Part shown: one piece after another, positions 1 to 9,531 of the stretch
Layout: the number at the start of each line of letters is the position of its first letter
Numbering within the stretch: position 1 is the first letter of the stretch
Source: JADHUC01 sp964617665
GTDB taxonomy: Bacteria; Planctomycetota; Planctomycetia; Pirellulales; Pirellulaceae
Assembly: GCA_964617665.1 (NCBI GenBank)
Contig: CAZUAH010000001.1
Location: 1 to 64,000 of the forward strand
Direction: 5' to 3'
Length of the DNA: 64,000 bases
Made by a program: the position numbers and the translations under genes
Notes under the pieces: model-generated
What the model was told of the DNA's origin: nothing
Databases searched by the model: none
What the model saw: the letters and a program-made list of their open reading frames with translations, nothing else

Positions 1-251
1 ATCTCCGGAAACTCGGCGAAGTAGTCCTCTCCACGCTTCTCTTGGCCCAGGTCGACTCTTTCCTCGACGTCAATCAGCACCAGTTCTTTCAGCGTGTCAA
101 GGTAGTCCGGTTGGTCCCGCGGCGGTAGAAAACGGCGGATGTCCGGCCCTGGCTCCAGACGCCAAGCGGCCAGAAACTTGGCCACGGCCACGTCTTTAGC
201 GGCCAGTGTCGTTTCGCTTTCTCCAAAGATGCCTTCGTGATTGTCCGTCAT
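1..251 (-). CDS. Ser/Thr protein kinase, N-terminal part (cut by window edge)
   Basis: The first 83 codons of a gene running off the left edge of the window. The ATG is at 251, and the protein begins MTDNHEGIFGESE. It continues with a pattern (DYLDTLKELVLIDVEER, then GEDYFAEFPE) that I recognise as the regulatory N-terminus ahead of the kinase domain in many planctomycete Hanks-type kinases. No catalytic motif lies inside the window, so the kinase call rests on this leader alone. It sits downstream of, and on the same strand as, an ECF sigma factor and its anti-sigma factor, the usual planctomycete setting. An ordinary protein with a similar leader cannot be excluded. Confidence 0.6.
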   Translation of the reverse strand, partial: MTDNHEGIFGESETTLAAKDVAVAKFLAAWRLEPGPDIRRFLPPRDQPDYLDTLKELVLIDVEERVDLGQEKRGEDYFAEFPE

Positions 252-527
252 AAGTGGATCGAGCAAACAAGCTCGTCATCGTTCAGCCGGATGGGTTCTT
301 CTTGGCCGTCTGTCTTTCCCGGATTCGCGACGAGCTACGTCACTCCGCTCTCTCCGGTTCTTGGCCATGGCGAAGCAGTTTACCATCCGGATTTGCGCCT
401 GGCGATGGCGTCAACAGTAGTGGTGCTGCCCACTATTCCCTGCCCCTATCCCCTACCCGTAGATTTCCGGTTGATCGGAGGAGAGTTCGCTAGAAATGTG
501 GGAAAACGAAGCCAACCACCACCCCCA

Positions 528-770
528 CTACTCGCCGAACTTCTCGTTCCACCGAGCGCGGAGTGTTGCGCGAAGGCTATCGTGAAACTCCTCCGGCATT
601 GGGTACGGTTCGCCTTCCTTGTACAGGGTGATCGTCTTGCGGATGTTGTCGACCACGACCTGGCACGGATTGCAGCCAGCCAAATGCTCTTCGAAGTGCT
701 CGCAGATCGCCGGGTCAATGTTGCCGTCGACGTATTCGTTCAGCGTTTTGAGGAGTTCTTCGCACTTCAT
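528..770 (-). CDS. Anti-sigma factor, zinc-finger (ZAS) type
   Basis: An 80-residue soluble protein beginning MKCEELLKTLNEYVDG; an upstream ATG at 794 would add eight residues. It carries the His-x3-Cys-x2-Cys zinc-binding signature (EHLAGCNPC) of ZAS anti-sigma domains, which hold an ECF sigma factor inactive and release it on oxidation or another signal. There is no membrane segment, so it should be cytoplasmic. It lies 70 bp downstream of an ECF sigma gene on the same strand, which makes that sigma factor its likely partner. It has only the anti-sigma domain and no sensor extension, as in the small RsrA-like proteins. Confidence 0.8.
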   Translation of the reverse strand: MKCEELLKTLNEYVDGNIDPAICEHFEEHLAGCNPCQVVVDNIRKTITLYKEGEPYPMPEEFHDSLRATLRARWNEKFGE

Positions 771-840
771 ATCAGCACCGTTTGTCCCGTGCAAGTGTAT
801 TGATCCAGCAAAACCATGGCTGGTTACAGAAATTTCTTGT

Positions 841-1479
841 CTAGTGGTGGTGATCCGCTGGCGCAGTCATCTGTGTCGACTCGTCTCCCAAAGCTCGCGT
901 CAGCCGTTCGCGCAACTGTAATCGGGCGCGTAGCAGTCGAACTTTGACGTTAGACTCGCTGATCTCCAACAACTCGGCCGTTTCTCGTGTGGAGAATTCT
1001 TCGATATCACGCAATACGAAAATCACACGATACTTCTCGTCCAACTCCTCTAGTGCCTCCCGGAGCAAGTGCATAACCTCTCCTCGTTCCGCCAAATCGG
1101 AGGGGTTGTCACGCCACTCGGCGATGAAATCCGGGCGTCTCAGACCTGCCTCGTCATCCGAGGAATCCGTCTGCACATCCAAGGGTACCGTCTTCAGGCC
1201 GCGTTTCTTGCGAAGTATCTTAAGTGCGTGATTCGTGGCAATCCGCAGAATCCAGGTGGAAACACTCGCTTCCTCACGGAAACGGTCCATGTGCTCCATC
1301 ACGCTCAAGAACGTCTGCTGGGTAGCGTCTTCGGCGTCTTGACGCTGTTGGAGGATACGTCGTGTCAGCCCAAAAACTCGCGGTTCAAACCGAGACACCA
1401 ATTCCTCGAACGCTTCCCACTGCCCGTCACGAGCTAGGCGAAGCAGTTCAAGGTCGCTCGTTTCCGTCTCGTCGTTCAT
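841..1479 (-). CDS. ECF RNA polymerase sigma factor (RpoE-like)
   Basis: A 212-residue sigma factor beginning MNDETETSDLELLRLARDG; an upstream ATG at 1515 gives a less typical leader. Region 2 is clear (FEELVSRFEPRVFGLTRRIL, then DAEDATQQTFLSVMEHM, which binds the -10 element). Region 4 is the helix-turn-helix FSTRETAELLEISESNVKVRLLRAR. The protein ends in a histidine-rich tail (PADHHH). The neighbouring zinc-finger anti-sigma gene downstream implies a sigma/anti-sigma operon, probably stress responsive. Promoter specificity cannot be read from the window. Confidence 0.92.
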   Translation of the reverse strand: MNDETETSDLELLRLARDGQWEAFEELVSRFEPRVFGLTRRILQQRQDAEDATQQTFLSVMEHMDRFREEASVSTWILRIATNHALKILRKKRGLKTVPLDVQTDSSDDEAGLRRPDFIAEWRDNPSDLAERGEVMHLLREALEELDEKYRVIFVLRDIEEFSTRETAELLEISESNVKVRLLRARLQLRERLTRALGDESTQMTAPADHHH

Positions 1480-1899
1480 CGTCAGTGAACTCCCGATCGC
1501 GTCCCAATTGCCCACTCGACCCCATTCGCGACAATCCGCTGGCCGAACGGCACACCTACATCCAGAGGCAGGGGCACCGCCGGATATGATACCAACACCT
1601 GACCGCTTCGGTCGAGTCTGGCGGAAACTTGGATTCTCGGGGCCGCGAAAACTACCTATGGGCCAGTATTCGCCAGCCCAGAAGAACGCACGCTCAAAGC
1701 TCCCACTTGACTAGAGTCTCGACACGATTCCGCTGGTGCGGTAAGCTACAGCCATCGCGGGCCACAGTCTCTGTTCTACCGGCCTTGGTTTCATACTTCT
1801 GAAAGGGTGACGTGCGATTGGCACTCGCCAGGTTTCGGAATCATCACTTTTCATAAGATTGTCTTGCTCCGGTTCCGGTGGCCGGGGAAGGGGCCAGCG
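1480..1899. other. Intergenic, no gene recognised
   Basis: About 420 bases separate the divergent sigma factor and STAS genes. The open frames here are short and resemble no family I know. Promoters for both genes should lie here, but no convincing -35/-10 pair stands out. Confidence 0.5.
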
Positions 1900-2370
1900 A
1901 TGACGTATCCGGAAAATGGAGAGGAAAATGTGACTGAGATCTGCCTCGTCTGCGGGGCCGACCTTGGTTTCGATACACTTCCGCCTTCGCCAAACGCGCC
2001 ATGCTCCCGTTGCGGACACCTATCGTGGTTCCGCAAAAGGGCCGTAGACGATATCGTCGTGCTGGACGTGTTTTCCGCCCGAGGGATTGGAAGCGAGCAG
2101 ATGGATTGCCTTAGCCGCTCCCTCGTCGATTGTGGCGGCCAGCCTCATATCGTTCTGAACCTCTCAGAACTCAAGTTCGCCAGCAGTTCCTTTATTGCCA
2201 GGCTGGTTGCTCTGCACAAGAGAGTCCGCATGGCTGGGGGCAAGTTGGTTCTGTGCGAGCTTCGTCCGGTCATGGTAGAGATTCTGGACGGCGCCAGGCT
2301 GAACAAGCTGTTCGACATCACCCAAGACGAGGAAAGCGCACTAGCTAGGTTCGTGGCCGTCGATGACTAG
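1900..2370 (+). CDS. STAS-domain protein with N-terminal zinc ribbon (anti-anti-sigma-like)
   Basis: A 156-residue protein. The ATG at 1900 follows a purine-rich GGGGAAGGGG ribosome-binding sequence and is preferred to an ATG 93 bases upstream. Residues 15-39 form a zinc ribbon (C15-x2-C18 and C35-x2-C38). Residues 45-150 are a STAS domain (DIVVLDVFSARGI, then HIVLNLSELKFASSSFIARLV). In anti-sigma antagonists the loop serine of STAS is phosphorylated by a partner kinase; here SSS lies in the matching place. No HPK or phosphatase partner is adjacent. The ribbon-STAS fusion could give nucleic-acid or protein contacts, but its role is unknown. Confidence 0.8.
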   Translation: MTYPENGEENVTEICLVCGADLGFDTLPPSPNAPCSRCGHLSWFRKRAVDDIVVLDVFSARGIGSEQMDCLSRSLVDCGGQPHIVLNLSELKFASSSFIARLVALHKRVRMAGGKLVLCELRPVMVEILDGARLNKLFDITQDEESALARFVAVDD

Positions 2371-2380
2371 TCTGGCGAGG

Positions 2381-4018
2381 TCACAGGAAGATTAGCGTGG
2401 TCACGATGAGCAGCGGCAACAGGATGCAGCAACTGTAGACCATGTAGCCGAAGAAGCTGGGCATCCGGATACCGGATTTCTCTGCGATCGCTTTCACCAT
2501 GAAATTTGGGCCGTTGCCGATGTACGTCATAGCGCCCATGAAGACGGCCCCCAGACTGATGCCGATCAGCAGAGCCTCGGCCACCCCCGCCTCCGCGGGC
2601 ACCAGATTCTCGCCACCTAGCGTTTTAGCCGTCTCGAAGAACACCACATACGTCGGTGCGTTGTCTAGGACAGACGACAAGCTGCCAGTGAACCAGAAGA
2701 ATTGCGCTGGGCTCGTCAAACCTAGCTCGCCTCCTCGCACATTGAGGATCTGCAGCGGTGCTTGCATGCAGATGAAGATCCCGAAGAACAGAGCCGCGAC
2801 TTCGATGATCGCGTGAAAGTTGAAGTTGTTCGCTCGGCGCACTGCCTTACTACCCAACCAAAGCGACAACGCTACCAGTCCTAACTGGGCGATCTCTCGC
2901 GAGTACAACCACGGATGCCACTCAGTCCCTGGCAAAGGCTTGCTCGGGTCCAGCAAGGCAACGGAAAAGACGACCCCGGCCAACAGCAGGGCGTTCGGCC
3001 ACACGCCGCGGAATTTCAATGATCGGACATGCGTTTCATCCCGCCGGATATCGGGCAGCGTCTCCTTGGGATAACACCAGAAACGGTCCCATACGTAATA
3101 GATCGCCAGCAACGCGCCGTTGACGAACAGCCATGCCGGCCAAAGGCCCATCGTCCAAAGAAAAGGCACACCGCGCAGGTAGCCCAAGAACAACGGCGGA
3201 TCGCCAATCGGCAGCAGGCATCCGCCGCAGTTGCAGACAACGAAGATGAACATGATGACGGTATGGACAACACATTTCCGTTCTTTGTTCGTCTCCAATA
3301 GAGGCCGGATCAACAGCATGGCCGCGCCCGTTGTTCCGATGAAGCTCGCCAACAGGCCGCCTACCGCGATGAAGATCGTATTGGTTGATGGATGGGCCGG
3401 CAAATCGCCCTGGATGCGGATCCCGCCGCTGATCGTATACAGGCTGAACAGCAACATGATGAACGGGACGTACTCGTTCAATATCGCGTTGGTCAGCACC
3501 GTCCACGCGACACACCAGTTCAGCCCCGCCGCACTGTGGTTCACAACGTCGTGCGTAGGCCAGTGCGCTTCGACGGGGCTTTCGTGTGCGGTCAGGTAGT
3601 ACAGAAGCGTGAGCACGCCCAAGACGAGCGCTACCAAGAAGCGGTTTCGGTTACTCTCCCACCAATGTCCAGTCCACCGCAACAGCGGGAATACTGCAAT
3701 CGCGCCCAGGAGCAGCACAAACGGGGTCACCATCCAATACGGCGGATGCTCTGTTACAGTGTGCGCTTCCCCGTGATCCGCCTCGTCACCGTGAGCGGCG
3801 GCGTGAGACGATTCCTTTGGTTCATGGGCGTGATGACCATCGTCTTCGTTATCAGAGTGTTGGCCAGCGGTCGCGGAGTGATGGGCTCCGTCCGCAATCA
3901 GCGCGGTCCCCTTCTGCGGCCACCCAAATACTGCCGCCACACCGTACAGCGCCAACACGGCAATGATAGCAAGGAACAACGGTCTGTCCGAACCGTGCGA
4001 ATTATGCTCGTTCGCCAT
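2381..4018 (-). CDS. NhaD-like sodium:proton antiporter with histidine-rich insert
   Basis: A polytopic inner-membrane protein of 545 residues, starting MANEHNSHGSDRPLFLAII; an upstream ATG at 4105 adds an unlikely 29-residue leader. About a dozen hydrophobic segments follow. Motifs such as NCGGCLLPIGDPPLFLGYLRG and LDNAPTYVVFFETA are typical of the ion-transporter superfamily holding NhaD and ArsB, and of the NhaD branch in particular. Between the first and second membrane segments lies a stretch of about 60 residues rich in His, Asp and Glu (for example DDGHHAHEP and HGDEADHGEAH). This could bind metal or sense pH. The function inferred is export of Na+ in exchange for protons. Confidence 0.85.
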   Translation of the reverse strand: MANEHNSHGSDRPLFLAIIAVLALYGVAAVFGWPQKGTALIADGAHHSATAGQHSDNEDDGHHAHEPKESSHAAAHGDEADHGEAHTVTEHPPYWMVTPFVLLLGAIAVFPLLRWTGHWWESNRNRFLVALVLGVLTLLYYLTAHESPVEAHWPTHDVVNHSAAGLNWCVAWTVLTNAILNEYVPFIMLLFSLYTISGGIRIQGDLPAHPSTNTIFIAVGGLLASFIGTTGAAMLLIRPLLETNKERKCVVHTVIMFIFVVCNCGGCLLPIGDPPLFLGYLRGVPFLWTMGLWPAWLFVNGALLAIYYVWDRFWCYPKETLPDIRRDETHVRSLKFRGVWPNALLLAGVVFSVALLDPSKPLPGTEWHPWLYSREIAQLGLVALSLWLGSKAVRRANNFNFHAIIEVAALFFGIFICMQAPLQILNVRGGELGLTSPAQFFWFTGSLSSVLDNAPTYVVFFETAKTLGGENLVPAEAGVAEALLIGISLGAVFMGAMTYIGNGPNFMVKAIAEKSGIRMPSFFGYMVYSCCILLPLLIVTTLIFL

Positions 4019-4310
4019 GTGTTCCGTGTACCCTTGTACTCTACTCAGTGAGATCGGCGAGCCGATGGTGCCTTGATCGCGTAGAGTAAACGTGAATCCG
4101 CACAAAAATCAAGGCCACCTGCTCGGCAGCGGGGCGCGCCACGCCGTCTCAAGCCGTTTTGTGGGCTGTGGATAGCCCGTGTTCCCACGCGACAGCGTTT
4201 TCACAGTCAACTTTGCGTGTATACTTGGTCGCATCGTCAGATATCGCCCTACCTCGTCCTTGTGGCTAATTCTCGCTTCGCATTGGCTGCTGATCGCGCC
4301 GGAGATGGAA

Positions 4311-5489
4311 ATGAGTGACAAATCGCCCACTCGATATCTATTCGCTGCCGCCGCATTCGTGATTGTAATCGCCGGTATGCGTGCCGCTCAATCGTTGTTG
4401 ATGCCGTTCCTACTGGCCGCATTCCTCGCCATTGTATTGACGCCTCCGCTGCGCTGGCTCGAACGAAAACGCGTCCCGACGCCGATCGCACTGATGACCA
4501 TCGTGGTCTTCCTAGCGCTGCTGGGTGCTGCGATGTTCGGCATCATAGGAAAGTCGATAACGGACTTCTCCGGTAACCAGACGGACTACCATGAGTCGCT
4601 ACGAGGCCGAATCGTCCAAGTTAAAAGCTGGGTCGGGAAGAAGATCAGAGACTTGCCAGGCACGGGAAAGCCAAAAAAGTCGCCCGACGCGGATGAACCA
4701 GAAGAAGCGGACGACGCGCCCAAGACGCAGACTCTGGGTGCGCACGCCGATGAAACAACGACCGCCAACTCGGACGTCGAGGATTCGGCGACAGTGCCGA
4801 GCGGGGGCAAAGATCTGGATTGGCTAGACCTTCAGTGGGCAATGGGGTTGATCAAGCGAATCACCGCCGAGTTGGGCAGCCTGCTTAGCAATGCAACGAT
4901 CATTCTGATTACCGTCATCTTCATGTTGCTGGAAGCGTCGCGGTTCCCCGCCAAATTGCGCGCTGCCATGGGGCCGCGGGAGTCGACAGGAGGCCACATT
5001 GATGAGATCGTCGAAAACATTCGACGGTACATGGCAATCAAGACGACAACGAGCCTCATTACGGGAGTACTCGCAACGATTCTGGTGATCGCGGTGGGCC
5101 TGGACTATCCGTTGCTTTGGGGATTGTTGGCGTTTCTGTTCAACTACGTCCCCAATATTGGTTCCATCATCGCAGCCGTACCTGCCGTTGCGTTGGCGCT
5201 GGTCGACCGAGGCGCTGGTGTAGCGATTGGAACGACAATTGGATATCTGGCCATCAATGGCTTGGTTGGCTACGCGATCGAGCCGCGTTTGATGGGTAAA
5301 GGACTTGGCCTCTCGACCCTCGTTGTGTTCGTCTCGTTGGTATTTTGGGGCTGGGTACTGGGGGCCGTCGGCATGTTCCTTTCGGCGCCGTTAACGATGA
5401 TGGCCAAAATCGTTTTGGAGAGCTACGACGAGACGCGTTGGATCGCCGTTCTGCTAAGTGCCAAAGCCCCGGGAGACAAGGGGAACTAA
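4311..5489 (+). CDS. AI-2E family transporter (TqsA/PerM-like permease)
   Basis: A membrane protein of 392 residues of the AI-2E transporter family (Pfam PF01594). The start MSDKSPTRYLF is chosen because GGAG lies six bases upstream; an ATG at 4305 is the alternative. Membrane segments sit at about residues 10-85 and 180-375, with the family block FNYVPNIGSIIAAVPA near residue 285. A charged, low-complexity loop of about 70 residues (KPKKSPDADEPEEADD onward) separates the two membrane halves and is longer than usual. Family members export varied small solutes or Na+/Li+ rather than only AI-2, so the substrate is unknown. Confidence 0.85.
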   Translation: MSDKSPTRYLFAAAAFVIVIAGMRAAQSLLMPFLLAAFLAIVLTPPLRWLERKRVPTPIALMTIVVFLALLGAAMFGIIGKSITDFSGNQTDYHESLRGRIVQVKSWVGKKIRDLPGTGKPKKSPDADEPEEADDAPKTQTLGAHADETTTANSDVEDSATVPSGGKDLDWLDLQWAMGLIKRITAELGSLLSNATIILITVIFMLLEASRFPAKLRAAMGPRESTGGHIDEIVENIRRYMAIKTTTSLITGVLATILVIAVGLDYPLLWGLLAFLFNYVPNIGSIIAAVPAVALALVDRGAGVAIGTTIGYLAINGLVGYAIEPRLMGKGLGLSTLVVFVSLVFWGWVLGAVGMFLSAPLTMMAKIVLESYDETRWIAVLLSAKAPGDKGN

Positions 5490-5596
5490 GCGGTGCTTAG
5501 AGACAAATGCGCGGTGGGTGGTGCAGACACCAGGGGAAGCGCAACCCTCCTTGGCAGTTCAACCGCGCAAACTTCGTCACGACCGCTCAGCGTCTC

Positions 5597-7393
5597 CTAG
5601 AGGCGTTCTTCGCTCAGTAGGCGCATGTCGATCATCTTCCACTGCCCATCCACGGGACTGATCGCCAGTTCTGCGCGGTACTGATTTGTACGCTGATGGA
5701 TGTGCCCCCAGTGACCTACTGAACCGGTGACGTTCCAGGTACAGTTGGCAATAAATCCTGCCTCGTCTTCGACCCCTTTGCGGTCGCAGTCAATCAACTC
5801 CATCTCGGTGACCTTCACTCGGGCTCCGCCCTGGCTAGTCAGAGTCAACGAGCGTTGTGTCTCGAGATAGATTTCTGGCAGGAGGTCACCGGAGACACTG
5901 CGATCCAGCACATTGTAGATTGTGCCCTCGTCCCGATAGTCGAATGCACGGTACACATTGTGAAGCAGGCTGTGCGTTACGGCCGTAATATCTTCCGCAG
6001 GAATCTCGCGCGAATCTATACCGGGCACCGTCACCGTCCACGTTGGCCAACCCACTGCCAACACAGCAGTCGCGACAAGGACGATACTGGCGATGATCGA
6101 TCGCCGCATCGGCCGTTGCTTAGCGGACTTCGTACGGAATCGCACAATCCAGGCGAACGCCAATGCGCAGACGGAAAGAACGGACACGACCGGGATGGGG
6201 AATCGAACAGGTTGCGGTGGAGGTTTGACCGACATGAACGCCGGCTTGCCTGGATTTTTCAAGTAGTTTTGCCAGACCAGCGTCGGATCGTCGGGTGTGA
6301 CATAGGATGGCAGACCGCCTGCTTCGTCGCTGGCGACCGCAGGCACCTGCGCGATCCGTTCGTTGAACAAATCCCATCCCATCGTAACGTTCTGTGGCAA
6401 CGACTCGATCGGATAGACGTAAATCACGCCGAGCAGAGCCGTATTGACGTCGATGTCCTCGCCCGGTTCGACAACGCCACTTATCCGTAGCGCACGTGTG
6501 ATGAAGTGGACGCGGTCTAGTGTCCCGGTAACGGCCCGGCCGTCGATCTCGACCGGAGTATGCTGGCCGAGGAACTCGGCTGCTTTTTGGCGGACCGCGT
6601 CTCTGCAGTCAGACTTAATGATGGCCTGATTCGCGAGGCCGAGGTCGACCCAATCCTGTAGATCCTTCGGTCGGATGACGATCTCTTTCCGCACTTCATA
6701 GTTTTCGACATAGATGAACGCTGCTGCCGGTGCGTAGTAACGTCGTCGCAAGGCTTTGCGCTCGAACCGGGAGTACCACGGATCGGACCAGTCCAGATCT
6801 AGCGTCTCTTCGTGGGAAAGATATCGAAAATCGTTGACCGCAACGCCCAAGTGATAGATCACGAAACCGATATTGGCTGCGGCCAATTTGCCGCTGGGAT
6901 CCAGCGGCGGGCGAATCGTAAGCGACTTCGGCTGGCCATCGACTGGGTAGACAAGTTCCACGAATATCGTGACCTCGGCATCCGCCGGCTGATTCTGCAG
7001 CGGTTGGCCGGTGATCTCGTCGCGGACGACCCGCTTGCGCGGCACGACCTTGGCAACTCGCCCTGCCAACTGCCTGTCGTCGGCGTGGATTACCCAATTT
7101 CCTTTGGTAAATGAATCGAGTCGCTCCGACAGCGGGCGCGGATCGTCAGTCAGTTTCCGGTACAGATCGTCGGGCAGGACATTGCGGAAGGGCAGCAAGT
7201 CGCCTACCCCAACTTCAAGCTCGACTCGGACCTCCGCATCTTCAACGAAGACCTCGGCGATGGTCGATGCCTTCATTGCCCGAGTGACCACAAGCGCGTC
7301 GGCCCACAGAGCGCGCCCCGACACAATCGTTGTCAGTGCGGCAATAAGGCCGAGTACTCTGGGCCGCTCGGAAGTCAGGATCTTCATGTCCAC
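5597..7393 (-). CDS. Conserved hypothetical secreted/membrane protein
   Basis: A 598-residue protein I do not recognise. Residues 1-31 look like a signal peptide (hydrophobic LGLIAALTTIVSG ending ALWA). A large extracytoplasmic region runs to about residue 400, including WYSRFERKALRRRYYAPAAA. Two membrane segments follow near residues 405-420 and 435-455, then a second extracytoplasmic domain of about 140 residues. That domain contains DYRDEGTIYNVLDRSVSGDL and a NTF2-like-sounding end (YRAELAISPVDGQWKMIDM). It stands alone, convergent with the AI-2E-type permease gene. No enzymatic motif is visible. Confidence 0.7.
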   Translation of the reverse strand: MDMKILTSERPRVLGLIAALTTIVSGRALWADALVVTRAMKASTIAEVFVEDAEVRVELEVGVGDLLPFRNVLPDDLYRKLTDDPRPLSERLDSFTKGNWVIHADDRQLAGRVAKVVPRKRVVRDEITGQPLQNQPADAEVTIFVELVYPVDGQPKSLTIRPPLDPSGKLAAANIGFVIYHLGVAVNDFRYLSHEETLDLDWSDPWYSRFERKALRRRYYAPAAAFIYVENYEVRKEIVIRPKDLQDWVDLGLANQAIIKSDCRDAVRQKAAEFLGQHTPVEIDGRAVTGTLDRVHFITRALRISGVVEPGEDIDVNTALLGVIYVYPIESLPQNVTMGWDLFNERIAQVPAVASDEAGGLPSYVTPDDPTLVWQNYLKNPGKPAFMSVKPPPQPVRFPIPVVSVLSVCALAFAWIVRFRTKSAKQRPMRRSIIASIVLVATAVLAVGWPTWTVTVPGIDSREIPAEDITAVTHSLLHNVYRAFDYRDEGTIYNVLDRSVSGDLLPEIYLETQRSLTLTSQGGARVKVTEMELIDCDRKGVEDEAGFIANCTWNVTGSVGHWGHIHQRTNQYRAELAISPVDGQWKMIDMRLLSEERL

Positions 7394-7562
7394 ATCACAG
7401 TCGAACAGACACTGCTCGCGTCGTACTCACAAAACACCGCAGCCCCAACTTCCCGCGCCATTACCCCACTCACCTTGAGCCCGCGGTGAACTCGCTTGAA
7501 GGCTACAGACAAGAGACCTTATCGTGAAAGTAGATTAGTGGCAACGATTCATCGCATCGCTG

Positions 7563-8423
7563 TCATTCTTGGCGTTCTTCCAAGCATGAAGGCTCTGCGT
7601 CGCCCAGCAACACTTCTGTCACCGAACGATCGATGCCGTGGCAAATGCCTTCAAGATCCAAGTGGTCCTCGTGCACGCCGAAAGGCTCTTCGACATAACG
7701 TGCAATCATTTCGCAGGCGATCAGCACGTAAGCCACGACGATTGTGACGAGAATCGTCCACCAACCGAACTCCTCGACCAACCCCCAGGGCAGCACAAGC
7801 AGATAGAGCGTGATGCATTGCCACGTAAACGACCGCCAGGAGATCGACATCAGCGTATTCTTGATTCGCTCGCAACCACCGCAAACATCAAGCAACACCC
7901 GCGTCTCGGAGTCGAGCACCCAAAGCTGTTCATCGGATAGCGTGCCGTCCTCTTTCCAACGACGAAACGTGCCGTACAGCTTTCTCGCGATGTAGCTGGG
8001 CAAGTGTTCGGGAGCGGCCTGATCTTTTTCAAATCCGGGAAGGCTCGTCAAGTCCGCATCGTCGCGCAGATGATCCTTCAATCCCCGACAAAAGGCAACG
8101 ATGATGTTTCTGATTGACTGGCGTGCATCCAGATCCGGGCAATGAAGCTCTCGGATCTTAACCGCCAGATTGCGGCTCACATTCACGAGCGTTCCCCAGA
8201 GGGTGCGAGCTTCCCACCAACGCTCATATGCCCGATTGATGCGAAAGGCCAGGAGCAACGCCATCGCAAACGATAGAGCCGCATCCAGCCCGGTTGGAAT
8301 GTTGGGAACGTAGACAAACGGCGGATACGATTTGAGCAGCGCAAGAGAACTGTAAGCCCCGATGGGTATTGCCAAAGCCCATACACGGAGGAGGGGTGTG
8401 GTGATTCCAGCTCGCTGTGGCAT
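7563..8423 (-). CDS. Bestrophin-family anion channel
   Basis: A 286-residue membrane protein with the bestrophin/UPF0187 hallmarks. These are RINRAYERWWEARTLWGTLVN after the second membrane segment, ending in a conserved region on the way to the dimer core. Then come LVLPWGLVEEFGWWTILVT in the last membrane segments and EEPFGVHEDHLDLEGICHGI near the C-terminus. Bacterial homologues form pentameric ion channels, several of them cation selective, so selectivity cannot be assumed. It is a single gene, on the same strand as the outer-membrane protein gene upstream of it. Confidence 0.88.
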   Translation of the reverse strand: MPQRAGITTPLLRVWALAIPIGAYSSLALLKSYPPFVYVPNIPTGLDAALSFAMALLLAFRINRAYERWWEARTLWGTLVNVSRNLAVKIRELHCPDLDARQSIRNIIVAFCRGLKDHLRDDADLTSLPGFEKDQAAPEHLPSYIARKLYGTFRRWKEDGTLSDEQLWVLDSETRVLLDVCGGCERIKNTLMSISWRSFTWQCITLYLLVLPWGLVEEFGWWTILVTIVVAYVLIACEMIARYVEEPFGVHEDHLDLEGICHGIDRSVTEVLLGDAEPSCLEERQE

Positions 8424-8512
8424 CGAGTGGCGGCCTTTGGTTCGCTAGACAGTGGCATCGACAGTTAGGCTGCATTGTATCAACCGGCACTGGGGCTTCA
8501 ATGCAGTCATTA

Positions 8513-8548
8513 CGCTCCGCCGTGATGACACGACGTCACGACGGAGCG
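8513..8548. terminator. Imperfect 13-bp inverted repeat, possible terminator
   Basis: CGCTCCGCCGTGA at 8513-8525 pairs with TCACGACGGAGCG at 8536-8548, with one mismatch and a 10-base loop. It lies just beyond the 3' end of the minus-strand barrel gene. No T-tract follows on that strand, so it could equally be a dispersed palindrome. Confidence 0.45.
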
Positions 8549-8634
8549 TGACGGGTGCGATGAACTTGAGCCCGCATACGAGGCAATGCTGGAGTCATCG
8601 TAGCAGACGACTCGGCCGGGCTGAGGACACGCCG

Positions 8635-9531
8635 TCAGAAGCGATACGCGCCGCCGGCGCCAACGAAGAGATCATCGGCGTCGTAGCTGAGTCCTTTGCC
8701 CACACGAAGGTCCACCACGAGGTCATCGGTCAAGTAGTAGTCGACGCCGACATTGAACATGTGAATTGAAAAATTGTCTTCCAAGGCGTGTGAGTACAGG
8801 CCGAAATACTCGACATACAGTGTTGAACGGGCAGAGAGATCGACGTCGAAGCCTGCTGACTGGCTCCACACCATGAACCAGTCGCTGGCGGGCTCCTCCG
8901 GCAGTAGCCCGAAGTCGCCGAGACCGTTCGAAGAAAACGCAGTCGAACCGAAGATATCCCAGCCCTCAGCAATCTCCCATTCGTAGATATAGTCCAGCCC
9001 GTATTCAAACCGCTCTGTGCTCCACGCGCTGCCGCCTGCCGGAGCCGTAAAACGAACCTCCAGAGCGCTATTGGGCACCCAGCAGTCCTGATCGGTGACA
9101 CCCAATTTGAACGACAATCGTATATCTTCCGCCGAATCCAAGTTGTCGGCCACATCAACGAAGCGCCAAGAGTAGTTCCAGCGCACTCGAAATTCGATAT
9201 CGTCACTGAGCCCAACACGCACAAGCATTTCCGGCGTTGTATGCGAGTGTTCGATCTCGTCGTGATGGTCTTTGTAGAAGTACGTGTAACCGCCCTCCAA
9301 TTGCGCAACGCCCCGGCCGACGGTTGTTGGCGACTGGGTGAAGTCGTGGCGCTCCGTTTCGATACGTTCTTCGTACGGATCGCGCCGCGAATACGATCTG
9401 AACGGGCAAAAGAGATCATCCAGAAACTTGATGAGCGGCTCGCCAGCCGACTCCTGTGCCTTCGCAGAAAATGGAAGCCCACAAAGCACGCCAAGAATGG
9501 CGACCGACGTGAGAGGAAGGATCGTTTTCAT
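8635..9531 (-). CDS. Outer-membrane beta-barrel, MetA-pathway-of-phenol-degradation-like transporter
   Basis: A 298-residue protein with a Sec signal peptide (MKTILPLTSVAILGVLCG through SAKAQ). The sequence ETERHDFTQSPTTVGRGVAQLEGGYTYFY is the typical opening of Pfam PF13557 proteins, often annotated simply as transporter. Alternating hydrophobic beta strands run to a C-terminal aromatic residue (GAGGAYRF), as expected of a barrel assembled by BamA. The substrate is unknown. The nearest upstream gene is remote, so it is probably transcribed alone or with the bestrophin gene downstream. Confidence 0.75.
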   Translation of the reverse strand: MKTILPLTSVAILGVLCGLPFSAKAQESAGEPLIKFLDDLFCPFRSYSRRDPYEERIETERHDFTQSPTTVGRGVAQLEGGYTYFYKDHHDEIEHSHTTPEMLVRVGLSDDIEFRVRWNYSWRFVDVADNLDSAEDIRLSFKLGVTDQDCWVPNSALEVRFTAPAGGSAWSTERFEYGLDYIYEWEIAEGWDIFGSTAFSSNGLGDFGLLPEEPASDWFMVWSQSAGFDVDLSARSTLYVEYFGLYSHALEDNFSIHMFNVGVDYYLTDDLVVDLRVGKGLSYDADDLFVGAGGAYRF

